Below, one piece after another: positions 8,620-16,864 of a DNA stretch of 64,000 nucleotides. The DNA is from Vibrio campbellii CAIM 519 = NBRC 15631 = ATCC 25920 (GTDB taxonomy: Bacteria; Pseudomonadota; Gammaproteobacteria; Enterobacterales; Vibrionaceae), in the NCBI RefSeq assembly GCF_002163755.1, contig NZ_CP015863.1, positions 2,108,001-2,172,000 on the forward strand, in the 5' to 3' direction. Each line of letters opens with the position of its first letter. Positions within the stretch are counted from its first letter, which is position 1. The position numbers were made by a program, and so were the translations under genes. Below the pieces are notes generated by a model, which was given only the letters and a program-made list of their open reading frames with translations, had not been told where the DNA came from and ran no database searches.

Positions 8620-11172
8620 ATGACTGAAAACTTTATTACACACATGCTTTATAGTAAGGCTATCGTGTTAATACTAGTGTCTTTTCTGGTTCTAATATGG
8701 ACATTTTTTTTCTTTCGAGCTCTCTACTTAAAAAAAAGGCTTAATAAAATTGTTGATTATAAACTTTACCTCCTTCACATCATAGGCCTATATTTATGGA
8801 TCTTGAGCAATGCTTATTTCCATAGCGGATTATTACCACTTTACTCAAAGCAAGCAGCCATTAAAATGGCGATCATTGCAAACATATCTGCCTATATAGC
8901 ATTCGCCGCAGCATATTTATTTTCATGCAGACTAAGAGCATCGATATCTGGGAAAAGACTCCCAAATTGGCAATACATAACATTGATATGCTCCGCTGCA
9001 TTCACTGCTACTATGAATTCTAAGCCAAGTTTAGCTATCAACGATATAATTATTTCATCTCCGAGTAATTTCATTATAAAATTTGGCCCCGCTACTAAGA
9101 TTTTTTTCTTTGTGCTTATCTTTTTAGTCGCGCAGACTTTTATTAACCTTCTTTTTTTGAGAAAGAGAACTGGGCGAATAGGACAAACCAAGTTAAATTA
9201 CATGATTGCTGGTGTCGGAGTTTTCATGACTTCTACCAGTATAATACAAATGGGCTTTACCTACATACTAAACGACTTTTCTTTAACATGGATACCACCT
9301 GCGCTATCAATTAGCATTCTATTTTCAATAGGATATGCTTTACTCAACTCACGCTTTTATAGTGTGAAATACCTCCTTTTTACAATTCTTTCTTTTATTG
9401 TGACCAGTGCAATGTTCGCGCTGTCCATTTATTCCTTTATTCCTATTCTGACTCCATTCAACGATATTATCGTAGCGTGTGCACTTTGTATGTTAGTCGG
9501 TCTGAGTTGGGCTAAGGTTTTATATGTAGTGGAACGTGTTATCGCTCGTATTATCTACGGTTCACCATATACACCTGTCGAAAAAATTCTAGCACTGGAA
9601 CATGATTTTCAACATTCATCTCAAGGCGCTATTAAGAAACTAGCAGAACTATTAAATATTCCACAAAAAAAATTACAACTTGTCACCAATCCGTTTCAAG
9701 ACTCGGCTTACACGGAGTATTTATCCTCAAATAAAAATATTTTAATTGTTGATGAAATCGCCAATGAATTAAGCTGTTCAAAATCCAATAATGATGAAAA
9801 ACTGAGTAAATTGCATACGAAAATGCACTTGAGCGAGACAGCGCTTGTTTTACCACTTTACGATCATGATACAACTATCTCCCATCTGCTACTTTCTTCG
9901 CACAAAAATGGGGGAGGATTATTTACATATGAAGAGATAAATGCGCTCAAAAAGGTCTTCTCCAAAGCGCAAACTTATATCAACGCAGATAGAAAAATCT
10001 CGCAATCACAAACTCTTGCCAATTCTATCGCTCACGAAATGCGTAACCCTCTCGCTAAAGTTCAGTTGCAATTTGAGACATTGAAACAGCATATTGAAAA
10101 TCAAGCATCCGTAGAACAGATCAAACTAGATATTGAGAACGGACAGGCCGCAATTCAGCGCGGTCGTCAACTCATCGATATCATTTTGCGAGAAGTGAGT
10201 GACAGCTCCCTAGAGCGGGAACCAGTCGCCATGACCTCGATTCATAGGGCCGTTGACCAAGCCTTGAGCCGTTATGGTTTTGAGAATGAGGAAGTCATCG
10301 AAAGGATTCGTCTGTCGCAGCACAATGACTTTGTGGCAAAACTCAACGAGATCTTATTTAACTTTGTGATTTTCAATCTGATTCGTAACGCAATTTATTA
10401 TTTTGACTCGTATCCGGACAGTCAAATTGAGATCAGCACGAAAACGGGCCCTTACGAGAATACGCTGATTTTCCGAGACACTGGCCCGGGTATCAATGAA
10501 ACCATCTCTCACAAGATCTTTGATGACTTTTTCTCTTACCAAAAGAGCGGTGGAAGCGGCCTAGGTTTGGGCTACTGCCAGCGTGTAATGCGTTCTTTTG
10601 GCGGCAGAATTGAGTGTGAGTCTAAACTTGGCGAATTCACAGAATTTCATTTGTACTTCCCTGTTGTCCCGAATGCACCAAAAGCGGACACATTACGCAC
10701 GCCTTACTTCAATGATTGGAAGCAAAATAAACGAAGTAATGAACATAAAGTCGTGCCCAACGTACAAAAGATTAACCAAGTACCAACAGTGCTTATTGTC
10801 GATGATAAAAAGGTCCAACGTGCGCTGGTTCAGATGTATTTGAACCAACTTGGCGTCAACAGCTTACAAGCAAACAATGGTGAAAATGCCGTCGAAGTGT
10901 TCAAGACAAATCACGTAGATTTCATTCTGATGGATGTACAAATGCCTGTTATGAATGGACTTGATGCAAGCCAAAAAATTAAAGAGCTGTCTCCTCAAAC
11001 CCCAATTGTCGCTTTATCGGGGGAGTCTGGAGAACGCGAATTGGACATGATCAATAAAATAATGGACGGTAGGCTAGAAAAGCCAACAACGTTAAGCGCT
11101 TTACGTCATGTTCTAGGAAACTGGTTGAGTAAAGACACCGCATCGAGCGCTTGTGAAGCTGAGAGAGAATAG
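8620..11172 (+). CDS. luxN: LuxN-type hybrid sensor histidine kinase (quorum sensing)
   Basis: An 850-residue inner-membrane hybrid kinase matching LuxN in length and layout. It has about nine hydrophobic segments (residues ~10-310), a linker, HisKA with His472 in NSIAHEMRNPLAK, and HATPase with N/G boxes (NLIRNAIYYF, DTGPGI, GSGLGLGYC). The C-terminal receiver has Asp772 in LMDVQMPVMNG. LuxN is known to bind 3-hydroxybutanoyl-homoserine lactone, acting as a kinase without ligand and a phosphatase with it, and to feed phosphate to LuxU and LuxO. From memory, the kinase and receiver half is nearly identical to V. harveyi LuxN, whereas the membrane sensor half is strongly diverged and visibly more AT-rich. 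No luxM gene is next to it, so this is an orphan receptor at this locus. The ATG follows ACTTGAGACTC, a weak ribosome site. Confidence 0.92.
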   Translation: MTENFITHMLYSKAIVLILVSFLVLIWTFFFFRALYLKKRLNKIVDYKLYLLHIIGLYLWILSNAYFHSGLLPLYSKQAAIKMAIIANISAYIAFAAAYLFSCRLRASISGKRLPNWQYITLICSAAFTATMNSKPSLAINDIIISSPSNFIIKFGPATKIFFFVLIFLVAQTFINLLFLRKRTGRIGQTKLNYMIAGVGVFMTSTSIIQMGFTYILNDFSLTWIPPALSISILFSIGYALLNSRFYSVKYLLFTILSFIVTSAMFALSIYSFIPILTPFNDIIVACALCMLVGLSWAKVLYVVERVIARIIYGSPYTPVEKILALEHDFQHSSQGAIKKLAELLNIPQKKLQLVTNPFQDSAYTEYLSSNKNILIVDEIANELSCSKSNNDEKLSKLHTKMHLSETALVLPLYDHDTTISHLLLSSHKNGGGLFTYEEINALKKVFSKAQTYINADRKISQSQTLANSIAHEMRNPLAKVQLQFETLKQHIENQASVEQIKLDIENGQAAIQRGRQLIDIILREVSDSSLEREPVAMTSIHRAVDQALSRYGFENEEVIERIRLSQHNDFVAKLNEILFNFVIFNLIRNAIYYFDSYPDSQIEISTKTGPYENTLIFRDTGPGINETISHKIFDDFFSYQKSGGSGLGLGYCQRVMRSFGGRIECESKLGEFTEFHLYFPVVPNAPKADTLRTPYFNDWKQNKRSNEHKVVPNVQKINQVPTVLIVDDKKVQRALVQMYLNQLGVNSLQANNGENAVEVFKTNHVDFILMDVQMPVMNGLDASQKIKELSPQTPIVALSGESGERELDMINKIMDGRLEKPTTLSALRHVLGNWLSKDTASSACEAERE

Positions 11173-11266
11173 TTGGCACCTGATATGCATTGTTGAAGTA
11201 CAAATCGAATTATCCATAGATCCAAGCCCTCTGCAGGGTGGAGGAGCAGCTTGATAAGGAGCAAAC

Positions 11267-11509
11267 ATGATGCTTCATCGACACACATATTACGGCTTGA
11301 TTCATCACGGCGTTAAAACACTTTTGCTTGATCGCGTGGGTCATTACACAGAAGAAGAATATCACCAGTATCTTAACTTAATGACAGGAAAGTCTACCTG
11401 CTTCACCATGTCACATGACGAGCTGGAAGCCACCGTTGATAACCTACTACGAGAGGGTTACCTTGAAGACGTCAAGACGTTGATCACACGCTACCAAAGC
11501 GTCGCATAA
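11267..11509 (+). CDS. Small uncharacterised protein downstream of luxN
   Basis: An 80-residue soluble protein of unknown function. It starts MMLHRHTYYGLIHHG, carries no obvious catalytic motif, and has a helical C-terminal half ending LLREGYLEDVKTLITRYQS. The start has a strong AAGGAG ribosome site 6 bp before the ATG, and a terminator follows 17 bp after the stop, so it reads as a real gene. It lies 94 bp after luxN in the same orientation and could be co-transcribed with it. No family was recognised. Confidence 0.6.
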   Translation: MMLHRHTYYGLIHHGVKTLLLDRVGHYTEEEYHQYLNLMTGKSTCFTMSHDELEATVDNLLREGYLEDVKTLITRYQSVA

Positions 11510-11526
11510 CCTCTGCACTCTCTCCA

Positions 11527-11558
11527 AAATTGCCGTCTTGATTACGGCAATTTTTTGT
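11527..11558 (+). terminator. Terminator after the small gene downstream of luxN
   Basis: The stem AAATTGCCGT (11527-11536) / ACGGCAATTT (11544-11553) is followed by TTTTTT. It closes the luxN/small-gene unit and separates it from yciB. Confidence 0.85.
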
Positions 11559-11639
11559 TTCCACTACGCTATAAATGTTCACTTTGCCACAGATTTCGCT
11601 AGACTGTCCTCAACTCAACAACTAGGTAGTGTTTGCCTC

Positions 11640-12212
11640 ATGAAGCAAATCCTTGATTTTATCCCTCTCATCGTCTTCTTCGCCCTATACAAGATGCACG
11701 ATATATACGTTGCAACTGGTGCCCTGATCTTTGCGACTGCTATTCAAATTGTATTGACGTTCGCGCTATACAAAAAAGTTGAGAAAATGCAGTTGATCAC
11801 CTTTGCCATGGTGGCCATCTTCGGCGGCATGACCATCTTCCTGCACGATGAAAACTTCATAAAATGGAAAGTGACCATCGTTTATGCAATCTTCGCAATT
11901 GGTTTAGCCGTAAGCCACGCAATGGGCAAATCGGCAATCAAAGGCATGCTAGGTAAAGAAATTACCTTACCCGATGCGATTTGGACCAAGATTAACTGGG
12001 CGTGGGTCGCCTTTTTCTCGTTCTGCGCTGGCTTGAATATCTACGTTGCCTTCGAGCTTCCATTGGATGTTTGGGTGAACTTCAAAGTCTTTGGTTTGTT
12101 GATTGCGACGTTCGCTTACATGATTGCAACGGGCTTCTACATCTACAAACACATGCCAAAAGAACAGAAAGAGCAAAAAGAGAACTCATCCGATGTATCG
12201 CTTGATGATTAA
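11640..12212 (+). CDS. yciB: Inner membrane septation-related protein YciB
   Basis: A 190-residue polytopic membrane protein of the YciB/IspZ (septation protein A) family, linked to envelope synthesis and cell division. The N-terminus MKQILDFIPLIVFFALYK and the later GKSAIKGMLGKEITLPDAIW and WVNFKVFG are typical of the family. An upstream in-frame ATG at 11538 lies in the preceding terminator, so 11640 is taken as the start. yciA and a yciI-family gene follow in the same orientation, the same neighbourhood as in many gamma-proteobacteria next to trp. Confidence 0.93.
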   Translation: MKQILDFIPLIVFFALYKMHDIYVATGALIFATAIQIVLTFALYKKVEKMQLITFAMVAIFGGMTIFLHDENFIKWKVTIVYAIFAIGLAVSHAMGKSAIKGMLGKEITLPDAIWTKINWAWVAFFSFCAGLNIYVAFELPLDVWVNFKVFGLLIATFAYMIATGFYIYKHMPKEQKEQKENSSDVSLDD

Positions 12213-12252
12213 AAACTCAGTTTTGCTATAATTCGTTCATATTGATAATTCA

Positions 12253-12278
12253 CAGCGACCTTTTAGGTCGCTGTTTTG
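12253..12278 (+). terminator. Terminator between yciB and yciA
   Basis: A perfect 8-bp stem, CAGCGACC (12253-12260) / GGTCGCTG (12266-12273), is followed by TTTTG. The T-run is short, so some read-through into yciA is possible. Confidence 0.7.
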
Positions 12279-12355
12279 TTCTTGCTGTCTGGGCTTTTGG
12301 CGTTGCCTTATTGCAACCCTCTCAGACTGCGTTGCTAGATTTAATGGATGTCAAA

Positions 12356-12751
12356 ATGAGTCAGGAAATTCAATCCCCTCGCGGCCAACTGCTGCTTCGC
12401 ACCCTTGCTATGCCTGCCGACACTAACGCCAATGGCGATATTTTCGGTGGCTGGATCATGTCTCAGCTCGATTTAGCGGGCGGTATTCTTGCTAAAGAAA
12501 TCTCTTCTGGTCGAATCGTAACGGTATCAGTATCAAGCATCACCTTTAAAAAACCCGTTCGAGTCGGCGACGTTGTATGTTGTTACGGCGAATGTACCAA
12601 AATCGGCCGCACTTCTATGAGTATTGATCTTCAAGTCTGGGTGAAGCCAATCAAAGAGCACGGTATCGAAGATCGTTTCATGGTTTGTGATGCCACGTTC
12701 AACTACGTTGCGATTGATAGCGAGGGCAAACCACGCCCAATTCAGAAGTAA
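12356..12751 (+). CDS. yciA: Acyl-CoA thioester hydrolase YciA
   Basis: A hotdog-fold acyl-CoA thioesterase of about 131 residues. The active-site stretch is ANGDIFGGWIMSQLDLAGG, with the catalytic Asp in the hotdog helix region, and it continues through TVSVSSITFKKPVRVGDVV, typical of YciA. The start at 12356 (MSQEIQSP) fits the family length. An in-frame ATG at 12344 is possible, and a frame reaching 12242 runs through the yciB terminator and is rejected. It probably hydrolyses a range of acyl-CoAs in the cytoplasm. Confidence 0.92.
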   Translation: MSQEIQSPRGQLLLRTLAMPADTNANGDIFGGWIMSQLDLAGGILAKEISSGRIVTVSVSSITFKKPVRVGDVVCCYGECTKIGRTSMSIDLQVWVKPIKEHGIEDRFMVCDATFNYVAIDSEGKPRPIQK

Positions 12752-12871
12752 CGAATAACTCAATAAAACAGAAATGCTAGGAAGAGTCTCACAATTTTTC
12801 ATGTTTACTTGTGAGTGGCACAAAAAAGGCGTTAAATTAAGGCTTTACCCTACCAATTAAGGAACTATGCT

Positions 12872-13168
12872 ATGTGGTACATCATCTTTTCTCAGGACGC
12901 CGAGAATTCGCTGGAAAAACGTCTGAGTGTTCGCCCTCAACACCTTGAGCGCTTGCAACAACTTCAAGACGAAGGCCGCTTACTAACAGCAGGTCCAATG
13001 CCAGCCATCGACTCTGATAACCCGGGTGAAGCAGGCTTTACTGGCTCTACTGTAATAGCAGATTTTTCTTCTTTGGAAGAAGCCCAAGCCTGGGCAGATG
13101 CCGATCCATACATAGCGGCGGGTGTTTACGAAAAAGTCATCGTAAAACCGTTCAAGAAAGTGTTTTAA
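12872..13168 (+). CDS. yciI: YciI family protein
   Basis: A 98-residue dimeric ferredoxin-like fold protein of the YciI/YCII family. It has the N-terminal WYIIFSQDAENSLEKR, a central RLLTAGPMP and ADADPYIAAGVYEKV, where the conserved His/Asp pair of the family resides or is replaced. The cellular role is unknown in most bacteria. An AAGGAAC ribosome site precedes the ATG. The lipoprotein gene follows after 3 bp, so the two are probably co-transcribed. Confidence 0.9.
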   Translation: MWYIIFSQDAENSLEKRLSVRPQHLERLQQLQDEGRLLTAGPMPAIDSDNPGEAGFTGSTVIADFSSLEEAQAWADADPYIAAGVYEKVIVKPFKKVF

Positions 13169-13171
13169 GTT

Positions 13172-13573
13172 ATGAAAAAATTACTGTGTCTCTTCCTCGC
13201 ATTTGGTGCATTAGCTGGCTGTTCATCAAATGATGATAAACAGCGCCAACTTGAGCTAATGGCTTCAAACCGTGCGGGTGTTCTTTCAGCGGGCTTACCG
13301 CTTGAATACGGTCCACTTAAGATTTTACGTATCTCGCCCAATAAAAATGTGGTTGAGATGATGATGATCTACAACGATGATGCGCTGGGTGCTAAGCCAT
13401 TAAACCAAGTTGTAAATACCAGTATTTACACTTACTGCAATACACCAGCAGTGCGCGAACAGATTGATATGGGCTTGATGTACCGTATTAAGATCCGCAA
13501 CTCTCGTGGCCAACTAATGGCGGATGAGTTGGTATCTGAACAAACTTGTACTGCAACTCAGCAGCCACAGTAA
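13172..13573 (+). CDS. Outer-membrane lipoprotein, probable GspS/AspS-type secretion pilotin
   Basis: A 133-residue lipoprotein. The lipobox is LAGC with the lipidated cysteine at residue 17, after a short hydrophobic signal. The mature part (SNRAGVLSAGLPLEYGPLKI, then an IRNSRGQLMADELV stretch) resembles AspS/GspS-beta pilotins as recalled. Those proteins guide the type II secretin to the outer membrane in Vibrio. Two further cysteines (YTYC and QTC) could form the disulfide known in that family. It starts 3 bp after the yciI-family gene. The assignment is by resemblance only; the fallback description is a conserved Vibrio lipoprotein. Confidence 0.6.
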   Translation: MKKLLCLFLAFGALAGCSSNDDKQRQLELMASNRAGVLSAGLPLEYGPLKILRISPNKNVVEMMMIYNDDALGAKPLNQVVNTSIYTYCNTPAVREQIDMGLMYRIKIRNSRGQLMADELVSEQTCTATQQPQ

Positions 13574-13618
13574 TGCGCTTATTCGTTCACTAGAATGAGT
13601 AAGAAATCAGATAAGAAG

Positions 13619-13648
13619 AAAGCGAGGCTCAATGTCCTCGCTTTTTTA
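13619..13648 (+). terminator. Terminator between the lipoprotein gene and the metE remnant
   Basis: The stem AGCGAGG (13621-13627) / CCTCGCT (13636-13642) is followed by TTTTTT. With the A-rich left flank it could also act on the opposite strand, for the convergent metE remnant. Confidence 0.8.
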
Positions 13649-13668
13649 TTTCCATTCGCTAGTAATCA

Positions 13669-14163
13669 TTACGCGAGCTCAGTTCGTAACTTTTTCGCAG
13701 CCGAAACCAGATTGGCTAACGCCGCTTCTGTCTCAGCCCAGTTTCTCGTCTTCAAACCACAGTCTGGGTTCACCCATAAGCGCTCTACTGGCACCTTCTC
13801 TGCAGCCTTCTTCAACAGTGCTTCAATCCACTCTTGTGTCGGAATGTTCGGCGAGTGAATGTCGTAAACACCAGGGCCGATTTCGTTTGGATAATTAAAC
13901 GCTTCAAACGCTTTGAGTAATTCCATATTAGAACGAGAAGTCTCGATAGTTATCACATCCGCATCCAAAGCAGCAACGGAGTCAATGATTTCGTTGAACT
14001 CACTATAGCACATGTGCGTGTGAATTTGCGTTTCAGGTTTTGCACTGGCTGCCGAGATCTTAAATGCATCCACTGCCCATTGTAGATAGGCGTCATGGTC
14101 ACGCTTTTTAAGTGGTAAGCCCTCACGAATTGCAGGTTCGTCTATTTGAATGATATTGAGGTC
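13669..14163 (-). pseudogene. metE: C-terminal remnant of cobalamin-independent methionine synthase
   Basis: The minus strand encodes about the last 163 residues of MetE: IIQIDEPAIREGLPLKKRD, then THMCYSEFNEI with two of the zinc ligands, TIETSRSNMELL, GPGVYDIHSPN and VNPDCGLKTRNW with a further zinc-ligand cysteine. MetE is normally about 755 residues, so roughly 1.8 kb of the 5' part is gone. Homology stops abruptly at about 14157, and an in-frame TAG lies at 14203-14205. The N-terminal domain and part of the catalytic barrel are absent, so no active enzyme is expected. The remnant is convergent with the lipoprotein gene and divergent from metR, the standard metE-metR arrangement, so this is a deletion in place. 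Confidence 0.9.
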
Positions 14164-14309
14164 AGTACATCGGGAATAAAATTCACCAAGATGTCTGGAT
14201 GGCTAAAACCATCTCTATCACGCATGGATTGGACAACATCCAATTATTCAACTTGTTTATTAAAAAATTTCATATTGAGCGATCTCACTCGCACTAGATT
14301 AAAACAAAT

Positions 14310-14325
14310 AGACGTCTAGACGTTT
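14310..14325. promoter_or_regulatory. MetJ operator (two adjacent met boxes)
   Basis: One perfect met box AGACGTCT (14310-14317) is followed directly by AGACGTTT (14318-14325, 7 of 8). MetJ binds tandem 8-bp boxes with S-adenosylmethionine as corepressor. The site lies in the divergent metE'/metR intergenic region, 67 bp before metR. It has outlived the deletion of most of metE and may now act only on metR. Confidence 0.85.
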
Positions 14326-14379
14326 ACATATCCACTTTTTCTCGTTAAGTTAATAAAGCTCATGGCAGATACATAAGGA

Positions 14380-14392
14380 TGAAAGGGATTCA
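14380..14392. promoter_or_regulatory. MetR-type binding site overlapping the metR start
   Basis: TGAA-AGGGA-TTCA is an exact match to the MetR consensus TGAA-N5-TTCA. Its last base is the A of the metR ATG, and its centre supplies the ribosome site. Binding here would block metR expression, consistent with the known self-repression of MetR. The chance that the overlap with the ribosome site is coincidental is not negligible. Confidence 0.55.
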
Positions 14393-15303
14393 TGATAGAG
14401 TTGAAACACTTACGTACCCTCACCTCGTTAAGAGATACAGGGTCACTCACTGCGACCGCGACGGCATTGCACCTAACGCAATCCGCCCTTTCACACCAAA
14501 TCAAAGACCTTGAATCTCGTATTGGCGGACAGCTATTTTTGCGAAAAACCCGCCCGGTAAAGTTCACGTCTGAAGGCGAAATCTTACTTCGTCTCGCCGA
14601 TGAAGTGTTGCCAAAACTCGCCAGAGCCGAAAACGAACTTGCCAGCCTCAAAGAAGACGTAAATGGCCGTTTGCATATGGCGATAGAATGTCACTCTTGC
14701 TTCCAATGGCTGATGCCTGCCCTTAAGGAATATCAACTCAATTGGCCAAGTGTCACGCTTGATTTCTCCTCTGGCTTTGGTTTTGAGCCGCTTCCCGCCT
14801 TACTTGCAGGGGAATTGGATTTGGTGATCACATCCGACATACAACCGCGCTCTGAAGTGCACTATGAGCCACTCTTTGATTTCGAAATGCGTCTGATTAC
14901 TTCCACTAGTCATCCGCTAGCCGACAAAGACATCATTGAGCCAAACGATCTGGCTGACCAAACCATGCTTTCCTACCCGGTTCAGAAGCAAAGGTTAGAT
15001 GTAGTAAAACACTTCTTGCAACCTGCGGGAATTGAACCTGCCAAATGGAAACAGGCAGACAATACCCTAATGCTGGTGCAAATGGTGTCGGCGGGTTTGG
15101 GCGTAGCGGCATTGCCGAATTGGGCGATATCGGAATTTTCTCGCCAAGGGCTGATCACAAGTAAACCTTTTGGTGATGGATTATGGCGTCGCTTGTTTGC
15201 TGCAACACGAAACTCGGAAAAAGATAAGCGTTACTTACAAGCCTTCTTTGCAACCGCACGCCAACAATGCAAAAGCCACCTTGACGGCATCAAGATGGCT
15301 TAG
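14392..15303 (+). CDS. metR: LysR-family regulator of methionine synthesis, MetR
   Basis: A 303-residue LysR-type regulator. The N-terminal winged helix-turn-helix is typical of MetR (MIELKHLRTLTSLRDTGSL, then ALHLTQSALSHQIKDLE), followed by the effector domain with the family stretch AIECHSCFQWLMPAL and the LDLVITSDI segment. MetR uses homocysteine as coactivator and activates metE and other methionine genes. The locus keeps the regulator intact although the adjacent metE is a remnant, which suggests it still has other targets. mesX in this window is a candidate, with two near-consensus sites upstream of it. Confidence 0.94.
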   Translation: MIELKHLRTLTSLRDTGSLTATATALHLTQSALSHQIKDLESRIGGQLFLRKTRPVKFTSEGEILLRLADEVLPKLARAENELASLKEDVNGRLHMAIECHSCFQWLMPALKEYQLNWPSVTLDFSSGFGFEPLPALLAGELDLVITSDIQPRSEVHYEPLFDFEMRLITSTSHPLADKDIIEPNDLADQTMLSYPVQKQRLDVVKHFLQPAGIEPAKWKQADNTLMLVQMVSAGLGVAALPNWAISEFSRQGLITSKPFGDGLWRRLFAATRNSEKDKRYLQAFFATARQQCKSHLDGIKMA

Positions 15304-15326
15304 AAAATTCGGAAAGAGAGACGAGA

Positions 15327-15527
15327 TTAGCGTTCGTAAGATTTGAATTGATTGGTGAGTGGGTCATATTGGTAACCAAGCATATCAAGCTTGCCCACCA
15401 CCGATTCCACATCCATCTCATACATGGAAACCAGTTCTTCAAAGCTGTCGCACTCTAAGCGCAGCTTTTCATTAACGATACCCAGCAAGATAATGCTGTC
15501 CCAGTTACTCACATTGCTTAAGTCCAT
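15327..15527 (-). CDS. DUF4250 domain protein
   Basis: A 66-residue cytoplasmic protein of the DUF4250 family, recognised by WDSIILLGIVNEKLRLECDS near the start and GYQYDPLTNQF at the end. Function unknown. GAGGAG lies 9 bp before the ATG. It is convergent with metR, with only 23 bp between the stops, and no strong terminator is visible in that gap. Confidence 0.75.
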   Translation of the reverse strand: MDLSNVSNWDSIILLGIVNEKLRLECDSFEELVSMYEMDVESVVGKLDMLGYQYDPLTNQFKSYER

Positions 15528-15711
15528 AGCGACACTCCTCTAAAACAAGGTATTCGACCTCAATTCTGTTGAGCACATGCGTCTTGGCGCGCTCTAAACA
15601 AATAGAGGCTGTTTCTAAAGCGTAGACTTAATCGGATGATTTGAAAGTGAGCTCGATCTAAATCCCGAGCTCACCAATAGGAATTCTGACAGGAATGTTA
15701 TGCTAGAGGGC

Positions 15712-16422
15712 TTACGCACCTAGCTGAAATAGACCTTGAAGGCTAGTCATTGAAGCAAGAGCAAGCAGTAATGCCGCTGCTAACTGAACTTTGTTCGGTG
15801 CTTTATGAGTAAAGATGTGCCAGCACCAAACCACAATTGCCATAATCAGCATCGCCAATGACGCTAAGATGTGTTGCGTCACCGAGTTTAGCGTCGCTTC
15901 ATCCAATTGATACGCCGAGAATAAGGCCATCACGACCAACAACATCCCCGATACCACGCCAGTCACAGGCAAAATACGGTGGAAAGCTTGCAGACGGCTA
16001 CGTGCAATAACCAGAAGCAGTTGAGCAAATGCCGCACCTAAGAAGAAGATCATCAGTGCCATTGACGCTGAAGCGGCCCAATGCGGTTGTTCGAACACTT
16101 GAATACTCACATAAGCAAACGCCAAGCCGTTCGCCAAATGCAGTGCCCATAACGGACCTTTTTCACGAGTCTTTTTAGTTTGAACTTGAGAGTAGAAATA
16201 GAAGATCGCGAACACGACCATAAAAGCTTCAATACGCAATGAAGCCACTGCTAACCAAAGAATACCAATTGATGGCAACATCTTGTGCAAACGACCACGT
16301 TGACCCGGACAGATATCGCCCTTAATCAACAGCAAGGTCAACAGCGCTTGCGCGCCAAACAGCATTGGAGGAAAAGTTAACAGCAGTTGTTGAATCATGT
16401 TGAATGCAAACTCAAAAGTCAT
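15712..16422 (-). CDS. Uncharacterised polytopic inner membrane protein
   Basis: A 236-residue protein with about seven hydrophobic segments, for example FGAQALLTLLLIKG near the N-terminus, ASMALMIFFLGAAFAQLLLVI in the middle and VQLAAALLLALASM at the C-terminus. No family was recognised. It has no signal peptide or catalytic motif. Base composition is like the chromosome average, so it is probably a resident Vibrio gene. It stands alone between DUF4250 and the CBS fragment on the same strand. Confidence 0.65.
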   Translation of the reverse strand: MTFEFAFNMIQQLLLTFPPMLFGAQALLTLLLIKGDICPGQRGRLHKMLPSIGILWLAVASLRIEAFMVVFAIFYFYSQVQTKKTREKGPLWALHLANGLAFAYVSIQVFEQPHWAASASMALMIFFLGAAFAQLLLVIARSRLQAFHRILPVTGVVSGMLLVVMALFSAYQLDEATLNSVTQHILASLAMLIMAIVVWCWHIFTHKAPNKVQLAAALLLALASMTSLQGLFQLGA

Positions 16423-16510
16423 TTTGGGGTGGCGATAATAGCAAATCGCCTACCGCCAAACCACCTAAACCCAACATGGCTTTTAGTTATTACTCATGGG
16501 TAAGCATCCA

Positions 16511-16738
16511 TTAGAGTGAAGCCAAATAACCCAGCACATCCTCTTGAGTCAGTAAGCCACGATACTCGTTTTGCGAGTCACATAAAATCCATGGGAACTT
16601 GACCCTCGCTTTAGCTAAGGCTTTCACTTCAGATACGGGCAAGCTCGCATCCACTCGTTCAAACTCCGTATTCATTATTTGGTTAACCGGACGCTTCCAG
16701 ATACGATTCTCTCGCTCCGATTCCAGATCCGTCCCCAT
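16511..16738 (-). pseudogene. CBS-domain fragment, probable 3' remnant of a larger signalling gene
   Basis: A 75-residue frame containing the second half of a CBS pair: RPVNQIMNTEFERVDASLPVSEVKALAKARVKF, then WILCDSQNEYRGLLTQEDVLGYL. One CBS motif alone does not form the usual tandem Bateman module. The ATG at 16738 has no ribosome site (upstream bases are TTTAACACCCGCG), and a TGA lies 8 codons before it. It sits just downstream of the broken PAS gene on the same strand, so it is probably the tail of the same ancestral protein (PAS-PAS-GGDEF/EAL-CBS type). It could instead be an independent small CBS protein. Confidence 0.55.
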
Positions 16739-16864
16739 CGCGGGTGTTAAATGTAAATTGAATCAATCTCAGAGGGCTGAGCCATTGGCAACGAGGCGTT
16801 TGCAAACAGACGGCGAAAACATCTTTAGATAACTGACCCACAATACTCGTGTGGCGACTTCACA

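Noticed and set aside
14164..14275. A minus-strand frame beside the metE remnant (VVQSMRDRDGFSHPDILVNFIPDVL)
   Set aside because: It looks somewhat protein-like but has no ATG with a ribosome site, is cut by a stop, and overlaps the metE remnant in another frame. It may be a second small fragment at the deletion junction; too weak to list.
16740..16864. A functional GGDEF domain between the PAS and CBS fragments
   Set aside because: Only a short peptide in a different frame resembles it, with stops around it.
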